Origin: Bog-473 sp963764305
Lineage (GTDB): Bacteria; Actinomycetota; Acidimicrobiia; Acidimicrobiales; RAAP-2
DNA length: 64,000 nucleotides
Reading direction: 5' to 3'
Assembly (NCBI GenBank): GCA_963764305.1
Contig: CAVXSD010000006.1
Location: forward strand, 1-64,000
Part shown: positions 1 to 11,260 of the stretch, piece by piece
How the letters are laid out: each line of letters begins with the position of its first letter
Position numbering within the stretch: the first letter of the stretch is position 1
Notes under the pieces: model-generated
Databases searched by the model: none
What the model was told of the DNA's origin: nothing
The model's input: the letters and a program-made list of their open reading frames with translations, nothing else
Made by a program: the position numbers and the translations under genes

Positions 1-780
1 ATGAGTGCGGTTCCCGGTGAGAGCGGCGTGGAGTCGGGACGCACGTTGAACATGGCCTCGCCGGTCGGCTGGGGAGGATTTGGCGGCGTCGCATTCCGGG
101 GGCTCGGAGGCGCGCGGGCCAGGGGGGGGAGCGCGGGACGAGGCCGAAGAGGCTTGCGATCGCACCCGCGGTGCGGCGCAGGATCGCGCCGATCGCGAGA
201 CCCAGGAGACCCGACGATCGTGAGGTAGGCGCCGGCGCCGAGGACCGCCCGGAAGACGTGCGGGTCACCGAGCGAAACGCCGAGGTTCTTGCCGTTGAGG
301 ACCGCCTGGCCGGCGAAGAACACGACGAACACCGAGACCATGCTGACACGAACCAGCCGCTCCGAACACGATGGCCTTCGCGGCGAGCACGCTCCGACGC
401 TGCGGCACGGCCGTGAACGTCGCCGGATCAGGCCGGTCGTGTACTCCGAGGTGATCATCGGCACACCGAGCACGCCGATCGCGAGTTGGGCGAGGAACAG
501 CCCGCGCAGGCTGTGCCGGTGGGATCGAACGTGAAGCGCTCTCGGAGGCTGAGCCGGTCGTAGCGATTGATGTAGGCCCACGAGAGCAACACGCCGAACC
601 CGACCGTGATCCCGAAGGTCGCGAACAGCGCCCACACGGTCGAGCGGACGGAACGCAGCTTCGTCCATTCCGACGGATGATCGCCGGGAGGAGAGCGGGA
701 GATCCTGCTCGCTCGCCGACTCGGCGCCGACGAGCGCTTCGTCGACGCGTCGTCCGTGGTCGCGGTGGTGGGAACATCAT
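1..780 (-). pseudogene. ABC-2 type permease, frame-broken, cut by window edge
   Basis: Membrane half of an ABC exporter, partner of the ATPase next to it. The ATG at 780 overlaps the ATPase stop (ATGA), so translation would be coupled. The protein can only be followed by changing frame: a Ser/Thr/Arg-rich cytoplasmic start, then EWTKLRSVRSTVWALF and a first membrane helix (about 590-680), LAQLAIGVLGVPMITSEYT (about 445-500), and LLGLAIGAILRRTAGAIASL (about 150-215). It runs off the left edge. Whether the breaks are real or base-calling errors cannot be told from the sequence; the unspoilt residues argue for errors or very recent loss. Confidence 0.6.
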
Positions 781-1706
781 CGCGACGTCTCCGGGATCGC
801 CGCAGGGTTGTCTGCCGCCGGTGCCCTGATACTCGACGCTGTCTTCGGTGAGCTCGAAGAACGCGTCCTCGAGCGACGCGCGCTGTGGGCTGAGCTCGTG
901 CAGGGTGATGTTGTGACTCGCGGCGAGATCGCCGATGCGCGAGCGTCGGGCCGATGACCGAGAGGGCGCCGTCGTCACACCGGACGGTCGCACCCGTGCT
1001 CGACGAGGAATCCTGACAGCTCGTCGGTCGCGGGGAGCGAACCAGGACCGAGGACCCGGCACCAGCGATGATGTGGTCGATGCTGTCGTCGGCGATCAGC
1101 TTGCCGCGACCGATGACGATGAGGTGCTGGGCGGTCAGCGCCATCTCGCTCATGAGATGGCTGGACACGAACACCGTTCGACCTTCGGTCGCGAGCTGCT
1201 GAAGAAGGTGCGGATCCAGACGATGCCCTCGGGATCGAGCCGGTGACCGGCTCGTCGAAGAGCAGGATCTGGGGGTCGCCGAACAGCGCGCCGGCGATGC
1301 CGAGGCGCTGCTTCATGCCGAGCGAGAACGGGCCGACGCGCGACCGCGACATCCGCCAGCCCGACGAAGCCGAGAACCTCCTCGACACGCCGGTTCGGGA
1401 TCCGGTTGCTCTGTGCGAGCGCAACGGAGATGGTCAACGGCACGTCGGCCGGGGTGCATCGCCTGCGCATCGAGCAGCGCACCGACCTCGTGGGCGGGAA
1501 AGCGGCGTCGGCCGTATGGCCGGCCGTTCACCGTCACGTTGCCGCCGGTCGGCGCATCGAGACCGAGGATGAGGCGCATCGTCGTGTCTTGCCCGCGCCG
1601 TTCGGGCCGAGGAACCCGGTCACCTGGCCCGGCCTCGACGTCGAACGACAGTCCGTCGACCGCGAGCGTCGCGCCGTAGCGCTTGGTCAGGCCGCGCTTC
1701 GATCAT
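777..1706 (-). pseudogene. ABC transporter ATP-binding protein, several frameshifts
   Basis: ATPase of a drug- or lipid-type ABC exporter. Pieces of one ATPase lie in order but in different frames: GLTKRYGATLAVDGLSF near the start, the end of the Walker A region (about 1590-1610), MRLILGLDAPTGGNVTVNG, the signature FSLGMKQRLGIAGAL (about 1300), Walker B LLFDEPV (about 1260) and the H-loop region MFVSSHLMSEM (about 1150-1174). The C-terminal SLEDAFFELTE is the usual tail of the family. The ATG at 1706 is the only reasonable start; the stop overlaps the permease start by four bases. Confidence 0.65.
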
Positions 1707-1751
1707 GGTGGGCGCTCCTCGACCGGCACCTCGCGAACCCCAAGCCGGAGA

Positions 1752-1768
1752 GTCGACGTTACGTCAAC
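1752..1768. promoter_or_regulatory. Inverted repeat upstream of the ABC exporter
   Basis: GTCGACGT-T-ACGTCAAC is an 8+1+8 inverted repeat with one mismatched pair; the inner GACGT-T-ACGTC is perfect. It sits 46 bases upstream of the ATPase start, where a one-component repressor or a MerR-type activator would bind. No regulator gene is adjacent. The operator role is inference. Confidence 0.4.
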
Positions 1769-1916
1769 CACGAGGTGTCGGCATGGACACGTTCAGCGGG
1801 CTCTCAGTTGAGAACCGGTCTGGCGGCGCAGGCTCGAGGCCTGGGCGGTCGTTGTTCCGGGGTGCTGTGAGATCGGGTTATCCCTCTCCGGGCTGGCGGA
1901 GAGTTCGGAGAGCGCG

Positions 1917-4134
1917 ATGTATGAGGCAGGGTGTCGACGGGCCGACTCGCGGGTCCCCGCGTCCGGATCCTTGCGGTGCTGGGAGTCGTGGTGTCGCGTA
2001 CGCCGGTCTCATGATGGGCGCGGGCCCGCGGCTGCCGATCCTCCCGGGCCTCCTGGGCCTACCGGCCCTTCCGGGCCTTCGGGGCCGGAACCCGGTCACT
2101 CGCCGCACAAGGTCGAGTACCCGACGGTCGAGACCGCCCATGGTCGTGGCCACGACCTTCACGCTCGGCCAGTCAAGCGTCGGGCTAAGGCCCGCTCAGC
2201 TACGGCGGCGGCGTCGACGGCATCGGTGTCACGACCGGCCGCCGAAGGTCTACCTCGTCGTTCTGGGGCTCGCAGTGGGGCACCTCGTCGGCGGTGCCGA
2301 CGGCTACGTCACCTCTCCGGTGACTCCCCAGGGATGGCGCCCGCGGCTCCAGGCGCTGTTCAACGGGCTCGGCACCAACGGCGAGACGTGGTCGGGTGTC
2401 ATGACGCAGTACTGCGAAGGTGTCGCGTCGGCGCGACGTCGTGCCCGGCGCAACAGCGCGCACGTCGGCGTACCCGAACGGCGGCGCGCTCGCCGGCATC
2501 TGGGTCGACACCGCCGCGGCCGCCCGACCAAGGCGACCGACCATCAGATCGGCGTCGAAGCACTCAACGGCGTCGCGCACTTCGGCAACACGACCGCGTC
2601 GGTCGAACCGCAACGCGCAGTACATCGTCGTGTCGCCGACGGGGACCCATCCCGGCGGGTTCAACACCCCGGCCGGCAACTTCTGCGCGTGGCACGACTA
2701 CAACGGCGACACGACCCTCAACGGTGGCGCGGTCACGTCCCCCTACGGCGACTTCGCGTTCACGAACATGCCGTACGTCACCGACCTGGGCCCGAGCTGC
2801 GGCGCGAACTACGTCAACGCGCGGCTGCCGGCGGCACGCTCGACGGCGTCACGATCGTCGAGGGCCACGAGTACGCCGAGACGATCACCGACCAGAACCC
2901 CGCGCGGCGGCTGGACCGACACCACCGGCTACGAGAACGCCGACAAGTGCGCGTGGGTCGGCCGCGGCGGGACCGGCGGCGCGCAGAACGTCGACGTTCG
3001 CGACCGGGCTCCTTCGCGATGCAGTCCACGTACTCGAACGACAGCAACTCGTGCCAGATCGCACACGCCATCGTCGGCGTCGCAGCAACGACTTCTCGAT
3101 GACCGCGTCGCCGGGGTCGGTGAGCGCCGTCCAGGGCAGCGTCGGCGCCGACGACGGTCGCGACCGCGGTGACGAGCGGGCGCGCGCAGACCGTGAACTT
3201 CTCGTCGGTGGCGCGCCGCGGGTGTGACCGGCGGCTTCACCCCGGCCTCGGTGACCGCCGGCGGCTCGTCCACGCTCACGTTCACCGTCGGCGCGTCGGT
3301 CGACGCGGGCACCTACACCCTCAACGTCACCGGGACCGGCGCGTCCGCGACCCACTCGACCGCGTCACGCTCACGGTGACCGCCGCGAACGACTTCTCGA
3401 TCGAGCGCGTCGCCGGGGTCGGTCAGCGCCGTCCAGGGAGCGTCGGCGCCGACGACGATCGCGGACCGCGGTGACGAACGGGCAGCGCGCAGACGGTCAC
3501 CTTCTCGCTCGGCGGCGCGCCCGTCGGGTGTGACCGGGGGCTTCTCGCCGAGCTCGGTGACCGGGCGGATCGTCGACCCTCACCCTCACCGTCGGCGCGT
3601 CGACGGCCGCGGGCACCTACAACCTCACCGTCACCGGGACCGGCGCGTCCGCGACCCACTCGTCAGGTTGACCCTCACCGTCACGCTCGCCGGTGGCATC
3701 GGGGTCGTGAACGGCGGCTTCGAGACCGGCACCCTGAGCGGCTGGACCGTGGCCGGCTCGGCGTCGGTGGCGAGCCCGGGCCACAGCGGCAGCTACGCGG
3801 CGTGGGTCGGGAGCACCTCGGCGACGAACGGCGACTCGTCGATCACACAGACGTTCACTGACGCCCTCGGGCGGCCACGCGACGTTCAGCTTCTGGTACA
3901 GCATCCACTGCCCCGACACCGTCCGCTACGACTGGGCAACGGTGACCTGCGTGACAACACGACCGGCAAGACCACCACACTGCTCGCCAAGACGTGCACG
4001 AACACCGGTGCCTGGGTGCAGGTCAGCAGCCGCTCGCCGGCGGTCACAGCTACACGCTCAACCTCGTGAGCCACGACGACAACTACCCCACCGACCCGAC
4101 CTACGTGCAGTACGACGACGTCACGCTGACCTGA
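1917..4134 (+). pseudogene. Large secreted protein: collagen-like segment, HEYAE domain, Ig-like repeats
   Basis: Extracellular protein readable only across several frameshifts. In order: a probable signal region (LAVLGVVVS), a short collagen-like run GPPGPTGPSGPSGP (about 2050-2090), a catalytic-looking domain starting YGGGVDGIGVTTGRPKVYLV (about 2200) with AQYIVVSPTGTHPGGFNTP (2617-2675), NFCAWHDYNGDT, and the acidic His motif VEGHEYAETITDQNPA (2858-2905) followed by ENADKCAWVG. Then two Ig/BIG-like repeats beginning NDFS (about 3090 and 3387), each about 98 residues and ending TGTGASATHS, and a C-terminal NGGFETGTLSGWTVAGSAS module of carbohydrate-binding type. The start is uncertain. The HEYAE domain resembles the bacterial relatives of the EXORDIUM/Phi_1 proteins; activity is unknown. 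Confidence 0.55.
3090..3690 (+). repeat. Two tandem Ig-like domain repeats (~300 bp each)
   Basis: Two copies of a ~295-300 bp unit inside the secreted protein. Both start with the codons for NDFS and share SPGSVSAVQG, VTGGF(T/S)P(A/S)SVT and TGTGASATHS once frames are corrected. Such near-identical tandem domains are prone to recombination and to misassembly. Confidence 0.55.
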
Positions 4135-4169
4135 TCCGTCCGGGCTCGGGGCCGAGATCGGAGTACGGG

Positions 4170-4630
4170 ATGTTCCGGTGCTGCCGCGTCGTCGCCGTTC
4201 TCCTTGCTGCCATCGCGTCAGCCGGGATGTTGCTCGGCGGTTGTGGCTCGGGGGATTCGAACGCTCACAGCAAGACTCCCGGCGGATCAGGTGCCGGCGC
4301 CACCGGCACCGTCGGCGTCGACGAGCAGGCGAACGGCACGGTGGTCTCACTCCGCACGGGCGGCTCGCTCGTCGTCACCCTGCAGAGCACCTACTGGGTG
4401 CTCGCCCCACCGAGTGACCGTGGAGTTCTGCGTTCGTGGTCGCGCCCACGACGGCGAGTGGCGCGTCGTGCCCGGCATTCCCGGGCAGCGGCTGCGGGAC
4501 GGTCACCGCGACGTACACGGCAGGGCACACGGGAACCACGGAGCTCACCGCGCACCGGGACACCTGCGGCGAGGCGCTCCGCTGCGTCGGCCCCCAAGCC
4601 GACTGGAAGATCACCGGACGAGTCTCGTGA
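4170..4630 (+). pseudogene. Chagasin-like (I42) lipoprotein, one frameshift
   Basis: Predicted exported lipoprotein. It has an N-terminal signal with lipobox LLGGC (Cys at about residue 25), then GTVVSLRTGGSLVVTLQSTY(W), which matches the first strands of chagasin-type cysteine-peptidase inhibitors. After a one-base shift near 4410-4435 the protein continues as SCPAFPGSGCGTVTATYTAG and DTCGEALRC to a stop at 4630. The Cys-rich second half is usual for actinobacterial members. About 153 residues once repaired. Family assignment rests on the pattern of the first half. Confidence 0.6.
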
Positions 4631-4638
4631 CCTCGGTG

Positions 4639-4886
4639 CTAGGCGCTCGCGACGAGCTGCTGGAGGATGATGATGCCGAAGAACACGATCAAGAAGGACA
4701 GGTCGATCATGCCCGTCCGCGGGACCACGCGCCTGACGGGTCGGAGCACAGGTTCGGTCAGGGTGAACAGCACGCCGCTCACCGAGGCGGCCACCCCTCC
4801 CGCGCGGGCGGGAACCACGACAGGAGCGCTCGTCCCATGAGGATCAAGAGGTAGATCTGGAGAAAGAAGAGAATGAAACCGGTCAT
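4639..4886 (-). pseudogene. YggT family membrane protein, one frameshift
   Basis: Small two-helix membrane protein. It opens MTGFILFFLQIYLLILMGRA-LLSWFPP, is broken after about 26 residues (near 4800), and resumes in another frame as TEPVLRPVRRVVPR, the conserved YggT loop, then IDLSFLIVFFGIIILQQLV. The 248-base length is not a multiple of three, as expected for one indel. YggT proteins usually sit with division and septum genes in Actinobacteria; no such neighbours are seen here. Confidence 0.7.
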
Positions 4887-5070
4887 CCAGCTATTCCGTT
4901 CAACGTGACAACGCCGCCAACAGACGGTACTTCTCTTCAGCAACGCTCGACGTGCCGCCAGAGTTCCCGTCCGCCCACGCCTGGCGGCTCTGGCGAAGTC
5001 CTGAATCCCACCTGAAGCGCGACGAGCCGGATGGTACCGATGCGCGAGTGCCAGCAGTCACAATGTTGTC

Positions 5071-5375
5071 ATGGGACCGATCCGTGCACTGATGGTGACG
5101 ATCGCGGTGCTCGGCGGAGTGGTCGCGCTGGGAGTGCCGACTGCGACTGCAGGCGTGCCTCCAACCTGCGTGACTGCGCAGGCACACCTTGCCGCTCTGC
5201 AGGCGCGCCTCGCGACGATGCAGCAGCGCATCGATGCCGACAACGCGAAGCTGGCGGACGCGGGCGACGACCCGGCGCGCATCGCGGAGCTCGAGGCACG
5301 TGTGACACGGCGCGGCACCACTACGATCGGCTCGAGGCTCGGCTCACCGCGATCACAGAGCGCTGCCCGAGCTGA
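5071..5375 (+). pseudogene. Small secreted coiled-coil protein, one frameshift
   Basis: About 100 residues. A clear signal peptide (MGPIRALMVTIAVLGGVVAL, cleavage near TATAG) is followed by a heptad-rich helix (AHLAALQARLATMQQRIDA, then IAELEAR). A shift near 5305 moves the reading to YDRLEARLTAITERCPS. The two Cys residues (one after the signal, one at the C-terminus) could form a disulfide. No family recognised. Confidence 0.5.
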
Positions 5376-5388
5376 CGCGGCCTTGTGG

Positions 5389-6976
5389 TCACGCGGCGCG
5401 TGGTACCTCCCGCACTCGACGCCCACGCCGCTGATAGAGGTCGCACACGTTGAGGTGCTCGACGAAGCGGAACGAGTGCCGTATGTACGTGTCGAGATGG
5501 AGGGCGCGGTCGGTGAGGCTGCCCGATCGGGGTGTCGCCTGCGCACGACGCACACCCAGCGCACGTGGCGGCGGAGCGTGTCGATGACGCCGGCTTCTCC
5601 GCGAGGACCGAGATCAGAGCGTCCGGGATAGTCGTACGCGGTTGGGTCGTGGAGGTGGGCGGCGAGGTAGTAGTAGCTCGCGCCTAAGAACGTGAGGAAG
5701 ACGGTTCCTCCCGTGTCGTGGCGGAGCTCCACCGTGTCGGCCCGAACCTGCTCTCGGGCGCGTCGGTGGTGAGCGGCCCCGACAGCGGCGAAACGCTTTC
5801 GGCGACGACTCGATTCGGTCCGACGATTGTGGGTCGTTGGGCCCACGCGGCGGCGCCCCCGATCCCGAGCACCAGTGCCATGGCGGTCGCTCCCGCCAGC
5901 GCACGGTTCCACCGGGCGGACGCGAATGTCGGGACACCGCCGCTCGCCGCGCACCGATGATCGCGAGCCCGAGGAGCAGCGGCATTGCTTCGGTGAGGTG
6001 CTGGGGAGCGAAGTCGGGAGCTGCCACGGCGAATCCCACGACCGCGAACGCAACCGTCGCGACGATCCCGGGAGTCCGGTTGCGTCGAAGCCGCCAACCG
6101 CTCACGACGAGCAGCACGAGCGCCACGCACGGAACCAGATGGACGGTCCGAGTGACGTCCTGCCCGAACGAAGATCCGGCATCGGTGAGCAATCTGAACG
6201 ACTGACCGAAGCCAGGGAGAACGCTGCGGCCCTCCACCTGGAGGTAGGCCGTTCCCTTGCCGGTGAACACGTCACCGAGCAACGCGCCGGTCGTGTGGGT
6301 GACGACGAACGGCAGCATCATCCCCGCGACCGTGACGAAGAAGCCGGTCGCGCTCCAGCCGATCGCGTTTCGACGGCGCCGCCCCGGACGAGGCAGGTAT
6401 CGTTGCGTAATGAGAGTCGCGACGACGGCCGCGAAGGCCGCCAACCCGATGTTCGGTTTCGTGGCAAACGCTGCGCCACAAGAGCGCGCCGGTTGCACAC
6501 AGCGCACCCGTGCTCGACCGGTGGGAGTCGAGCGCCGCGAACGAGCGGAGCAGCATGACCAGCGCGCCCAGCGACAGTGTCACCGCGAGCATGGAATAGA
6601 CGCTGGCGAAATGCGCAACCGGTGCGCCGTACAGGAACACGGCGCCGGCAAGCAGGAGCCGACCGCGAGTTCCATGCCGAGGCGTCGTGCGATCACCCAC
6701 ACCAGCCCAACCGACGCTGCAAAGCATGTCGAGCCAGCCGCGTTCGAGCCAGAGATGGACCCCGAAGATCCACACCAAGCCCTGCATCAACCACATCGCG
6801 AGTGGCGTCGTCACGTAATAGACACCGCGATACAACGACGCTCCCGAGTTCGCCCGTACCGCGACCCACAGGAACCACGCCTCGTCCGAACGCACGACCG
6901 GACGTCGCATCGAGGTCGCGAACGACACCGCGCACAATGCACCGAGCGCGAGCAACGGAGCGCGAAGCGCCTGCAC
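5389..6976 (-). pseudogene. Polytopic membrane glycosyltransferase-like protein (paralogue 1), frame-broken
   Basis: Multi-pass membrane protein of about 525 residues with the layout of GT39/ArnT-type lipid-sugar transferases. Landmarks in order: VVRSDEAWFLWVAVRANSG (acidic residues in the first external loop), YYVTTPLAMWLMQGLVWIFG, FATKPNIGLAAFAAVV, MLLPFVVTHTTGALLGDVF, and the C-terminal LHLDTYIRHSFRFVEHLNVC. At least three frame changes (about 6480, 5960, 5700). It is a clear paralogue of the gene at 11261-12842, which shares RxDEAW, KPNIGL and the (F)RFVE tail. The sugar donor and acceptor are unknown. Confidence 0.6.
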
Positions 6977-7093
6977 GAGCTCGCCGTGCAGCGTCCATGC
7001 GATCGCTCATTCCGATGACCGGCTCATGCATCGCACACCAGCATGGATCAGGTTCAGAGTGTTGTCATACCCGGCCAGGACCGGGTGGTCTGG

Positions 7094-8187
7094 TCAGGGC
7101 AGGTGGCGGAGGGCGACGATCCAGATCGCGAACATGACTTGCCCGACGACGAGCGCGGTGAACACCCCCGTAATGGTGCGGTGCCCACGACGCTCGAGGA
7201 GCTGACCGCCGGCCGCGAAGGGCGGAAGCACTCGTTGGCGTAGCGAGCGAGGCCGACGATCCCGAGGACGAGGGACGGGAGGAGGGACAGCCCGGTGAGC
7301 ACCTTCCATGACCGAGGGATTCGACGGGCAGCTGCGACGGCCACGCCGAGCGCGACCATCGCGAGCGCGACGTGGAACAACACGGTACCGAGGTAACGAC
7401 CTCCGAATCCGAACAGCGTGACTTCGCGCCACGCCCACTTCGCGTGGAAGAACTTCAGGAGATCACCGGTCTTCGCCCAGTTGAAGACCATCCAGCCGCT
7501 GAGCGCGAGTACCGAGGGCACACACACACGGAGCAGCCGCGGCATCACGAAACCGACGGCGAACGAGCGCGACCACGACAACGATCCCGTTCGGGCGAGT
7601 CAGCGTCGCGGCTGCCGTCAGCAGACCTGCCGCCAGGTTCGCGGTGTTCGTCGACGAGGACGAATGCCCACACCGACGCCGCGAGGAACAACGACGACGG
7701 GTACACGAGCGAGAACACGAACGCGGCCGGGAACAGCGCCAACAGCCATGTCGCGAGATACCCGGCTCTCGCGGAGCAGCGACGAGCGACCAGCCGGTGC
7801 AGGCCGACCATCGCGGCGAAGAACGCGACGTGACTGATGACGACGCCGCCGAGCCACAGCGGCAGCCCGAACCACCCGAGCACGTGCATCGCCGCGGGGA
7901 ACAAAGGAAAGAACGCCCCAGGACGACTGCCCATGGTGCGCGAGGAGCGACGGGTACCCGCCGCACCGCGATTGCCTGATACCAGCGCCCGTCCCACTCC
8001 CGAATCCCTGGCTCACGATGCGGTGACCCGACACGGTCACCATGACCACGATCAACACATCCGACAGGACCGCGTGACACCACGTAAGGGACCAACACCA
8101 TTTGCCAGTCGCGCTGACACGGACGCGTTGCTGCGGGTCCGCGGCGGTCGAGACGGCCACGGACAGATCGACGTCGTACACCAACAC
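7094..8187 (-). pseudogene. PIG-V-like mannosyltransferase family membrane protein, frame-broken
   Basis: The segment EWDGRWYQAIA (about 8000) followed by AFFPLFPAAMHVLGWFGLPL (about 7880-7940) is the signature of PIG-V-related mannosyltransferases, which take sugars from polyprenyl-phosphate donors. Membrane helices continue through GYLATWLLALFPAAFVFSLV, LLRVCVPSVLALSGWMVFNW and the end IWIVALRHLP. Frame changes lie near 7960, 7580 and 7220. The start is uncertain (8070-8190). Divergent from the next gene. Confidence 0.5.
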
Positions 8188-8320
8188 CCCTCACATCACG
8201 GCGCGTCCTCCAGAGCATTCGGACACGCCGCACCGATCCTAAGACCGCGACGCACCCCGACAGCTCTTCCCAGCCCGCAGCGTTCAGGCCACGTTCAACC
8301 CGCGAACCCAATGGTGGAGC

Positions 8321-9651
8321 GTGGACATCCGGCGCTGTGTCGCGCCAGCAGCGCTCGCGGCTTCGACGTGCGCGTTCGCTCTCGTCATCGGCTTCGCGCG
8401 CGAGCGATGCCTCCGGGGCTGTACGGGCTGCTCGTCGTCGGTGGGTGCTGCGGCTACCTCGTCATGGGCGTCGCCGACCGGAAGTGGGGTGGGCTCACGC
8501 TCAAGGTCGTTGCGACGACTGCCGTCGTGCAGTTCGCGGTGGCGATCGCCTCGCCTCCGCGTGGCAGCAGCGACCTGTGGTGGTACGACATGTACGGCCG
8601 CATCCTCGCCGTGCATCACGCCAGTCCGTACACACATGTGGCGGCCGACTTCCCGCACGATCCCATCATGAAGTTGCTCGGGCCGACCTGGCTGCACACG
8701 CCGTCGGTGTACGGTCCGCTCTTCACCGGCATCTCCGGCGCGGCATCCCTGGTGGTGGGGACTTCGCTGCTGTCGACGCGCCTCGTCTATCAGGGTCTGG
8801 CGCTCGTGGCGGTGAGCGGCGCGGCCGTCATCATCGGGCGCCGGACCCGCTCGCCGGGCGCGGTCGCGTTCCTCACCGCGTCACCGGTCGTCGCGATCTA
8901 TGTGGTCAACGGCGGCCGCAACGACATCCTCGTCGGACTCGCGCTCCTCGCCGCGACCGTCCTGGCCCTGGACGGCCGGGACACGGCAGCTGGGGTCGCG
9001 GCCGGACTCGGCGCGATGGTGAAATTTGACGGGGCTGGTAGGCGTCGTCGCGTTGGTCGTGTCGCTCGCCGCCCGTCGAGGGAGGAGCTCGGCTCGGCGC
9101 GCCGCATCCGCCGCAGCCGCGTGTCATGGTCGTGGGCTATCTCCTCGTGGGCCCCGAGGCGTTGTTCACGCCGATGCGCACCGCCGGCGCGTTGTTCTCG
9201 GGCGGATCGGTCTGGCAATGGCTAGCGTGGAATCGGGATGCCCAGCACGCACCTAGCGATCGCGGTGTCCGTCGTCGTCGTCCTCGTCGTCCTCGTCCGT
9301 GTTCGAGCGAGCGGTGCGACGCGGGCAATCACCGCGACGCTCACCGCGCTCACGCTCACCGCGCCGTACACGCTTCCCCTGTACGTCGCCTGGGCGCTTC
9401 CGACCGCGGCGCTCGATCACGACAGCAAGGTGTCGCGTATCGCCGCTGCCGAAGGTGTCGTGCTCATCGCCGGTCATGCGCTCACGAGTCATCCGCTACC
9501 CGGCCCCGCCGGGAACGCGCTCGCAGCCGTCGCCTCGGTCGCGGTCCCCGCATGCAGTCTCGTCCTCGTCGTCATGCTGCTGCGCGCCGTCAAACCCGGT
9601 GACCGAGCGAACCGACGTCCCCACACGCTCGTCTTCGGGTTGTTCAGGTGA
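8321..9651 (+). pseudogene. GT87-like polyprenol-phosphate-mannose-dependent transferase, frame-broken
   Basis: Polytopic membrane protein with SSDLWWYDMYGRILAV then HHASPYTHV, the first-loop pattern of GT87 enzymes such as MptA/MptB (D near helix 1-2 and a 'yGr...g..PY' stretch). Later helices: VAFLTASPVVAIYVVNGGRN, GTSLLSTRLVYQGLALV, TAPYTLPLYVAWALPTAAL. A GTG at 8321 opens a good N-terminal helix in another frame; shifts lie near 8400, 9035 and 9230. Its stop overlaps the next start (GTGA at 9648). Confidence 0.5.
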
Positions 9652-11230
9652 GCGAGATGAGCAACGAGCTCGGTCAGCACCGCGATCAGTGGGTGCGTGT
9701 CTCAGGGGTGATCGCACCGGTCGTCGCGGTCGTCGGTGTGATCGTCGTGTGGCTGTCCGCGTGGCGGGGTGTGGATGTCCCGGCGCAGGTCTACCGAGTC
9801 GAGATGTTCCGCCAGTACGGCTGGCTGTTGTGGGACAGCCGCTGGTACGGCGGCCACTACTTGCTGCCGTACTCGGTGCTGTTCCCGCCGTTCGGAGCGG
9901 CTCTCGGCCTGTACGGCGCGGCCGCGCGTCGGCGCGGCGGCGCGACCTGGGCCTTCGATCGGCTCATGCGAACGAGCTCGCAGTCTCGCAGCGTCGTCCC
10001 CAGTCTGGTGTTCGCGGTCGGGACCGATCGTGCCGGTCGCGATCGGCCAGTTCCCGTTTCTCAGCGGCGAAGCCGCGGGCTCCTCGCGGTCTATGCGGTC
10101 CGGACGCGACGACGGAGCGCTCGCAGTCATCTGCGTTGTCTGTTGCCCTCTTCTCAGCCCGGTCGCGGGCGTGTTCCTCGTCTTGGTGCTCACCGCGTTG
10201 GCATGGGGGGCCCGCGGTCCCGCCGTTGGTCGCTCCTTGCCCTGGCCGCCGTGACCGCGCTGCCGCTGCTCGTCCTCAACGTCAGCTTCTACGAGCCGGG
10301 ACGTTCCCGTTCTGGGGAAGTGACCTGTGTCGTTCTCGTGCTCTGTGCTCTCGGCTTCTTCTTGCTTCCGACGACCTCCGGCCACTGCGGATCGCGGCGG
10401 TGTTGTACGCACGGGCTTCCGTTGCGCTGTTCTCGCTGCCCAATGCGTTCGGGGGCAACTTCGTACGGCTCGCTTCTGCCGTCGCTCCCGCGTTGCTCGT
10501 CGCGTGGTGCCGGCTGCCGGGTCGCCGTCTGATGGCCCTGGACGGTCGCTGCCACTGTTGCTCTGGCAGATGGCACCCGCCTGGGGCGCCATCGAATCCG
10601 CGAACCACGATCCGTCGGCCGATGCGCGTACTACCAGCCCCTGCTCGACTTCGTCGCGGCCCAGCCGACGACCGGTCGCATCGAGATCCCATTCACCCTT
10701 GCCCATTGGGAGGCCGCGTTCGTCGCGCCCACGTGTCGCTCGCTCGAGGCTGGGAACGTCAAACCGACCGAGCCGACAATCCGATCTTCTACGACGCCAA
10801 ACCGCTCGACGCTCGCCGCGTACAAGGCATGGCTGTACCACACCGGCGTGCAATGGGTGGCGCTCCCCGACGTCGCGCTGGACTACTCCGCGCAACGATG
10901 AAGCGACGCTGCTGCGACACCCGCCGCCCTACTTGGACCTGGTCTGGAGCAATGCCCATTGGCACGTCTGGAAGGTGACGGGATCCCCCGGGAATCGTCG
11001 ACGGCGCCGCTCAAATCGTCTCGATCAAGCCGGACCACATCACTGTGGAAGCCACTGCGATCGGCACTGCGACACTGCGCGTGCACTACACGTCAACGTG
11101 GACGGTTGTCGCCGGTCAAGCCTGCGTGAGCGCGTCGCCCGACGGATGGACCCGGCTCACTTTCTCGTCGGCCGGCCGCGTCGAGCTCGCGTCGACCCTC
11201 TTCGGTGATGGTGACGACTGCGCCTCGTGA
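9648..11230 (+). pseudogene. Membrane protein with extracytoplasmic C-terminal domain, frame-broken
   Basis: Coupled to the preceding gene by a GTGA overlap. The first half is membrane-spanning (VIAPVVAVVGVIVVWLSAW, YGGHYLLPYSVLFPPFGAAL, VFLVLVLTALAWG). The second half is outside: QPLLDFVAAQPTTGRIEIPF, WLYHTGVQWVALPDVALDYS, WKVTGSPGIVDG, ending in a small all-beta module (STWTVVAGQACVSASPDGW). The layout is that of hypothetical actinobacterial integral membrane proteins found beside glycosyltransferases. Four or more frame changes. Function not known. Confidence 0.5.
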
Positions 11231-11260
11231 CGATGTCCACGCAGAGCCGGAGTCTCTTCG

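Noticed and set aside
4940..4995. Hairpin with 8-bp arms (CGCCAGAG/CTCTGGCG)
   Set aside because: Loop of about 25 bases and no T-tract; not a convincing terminator.
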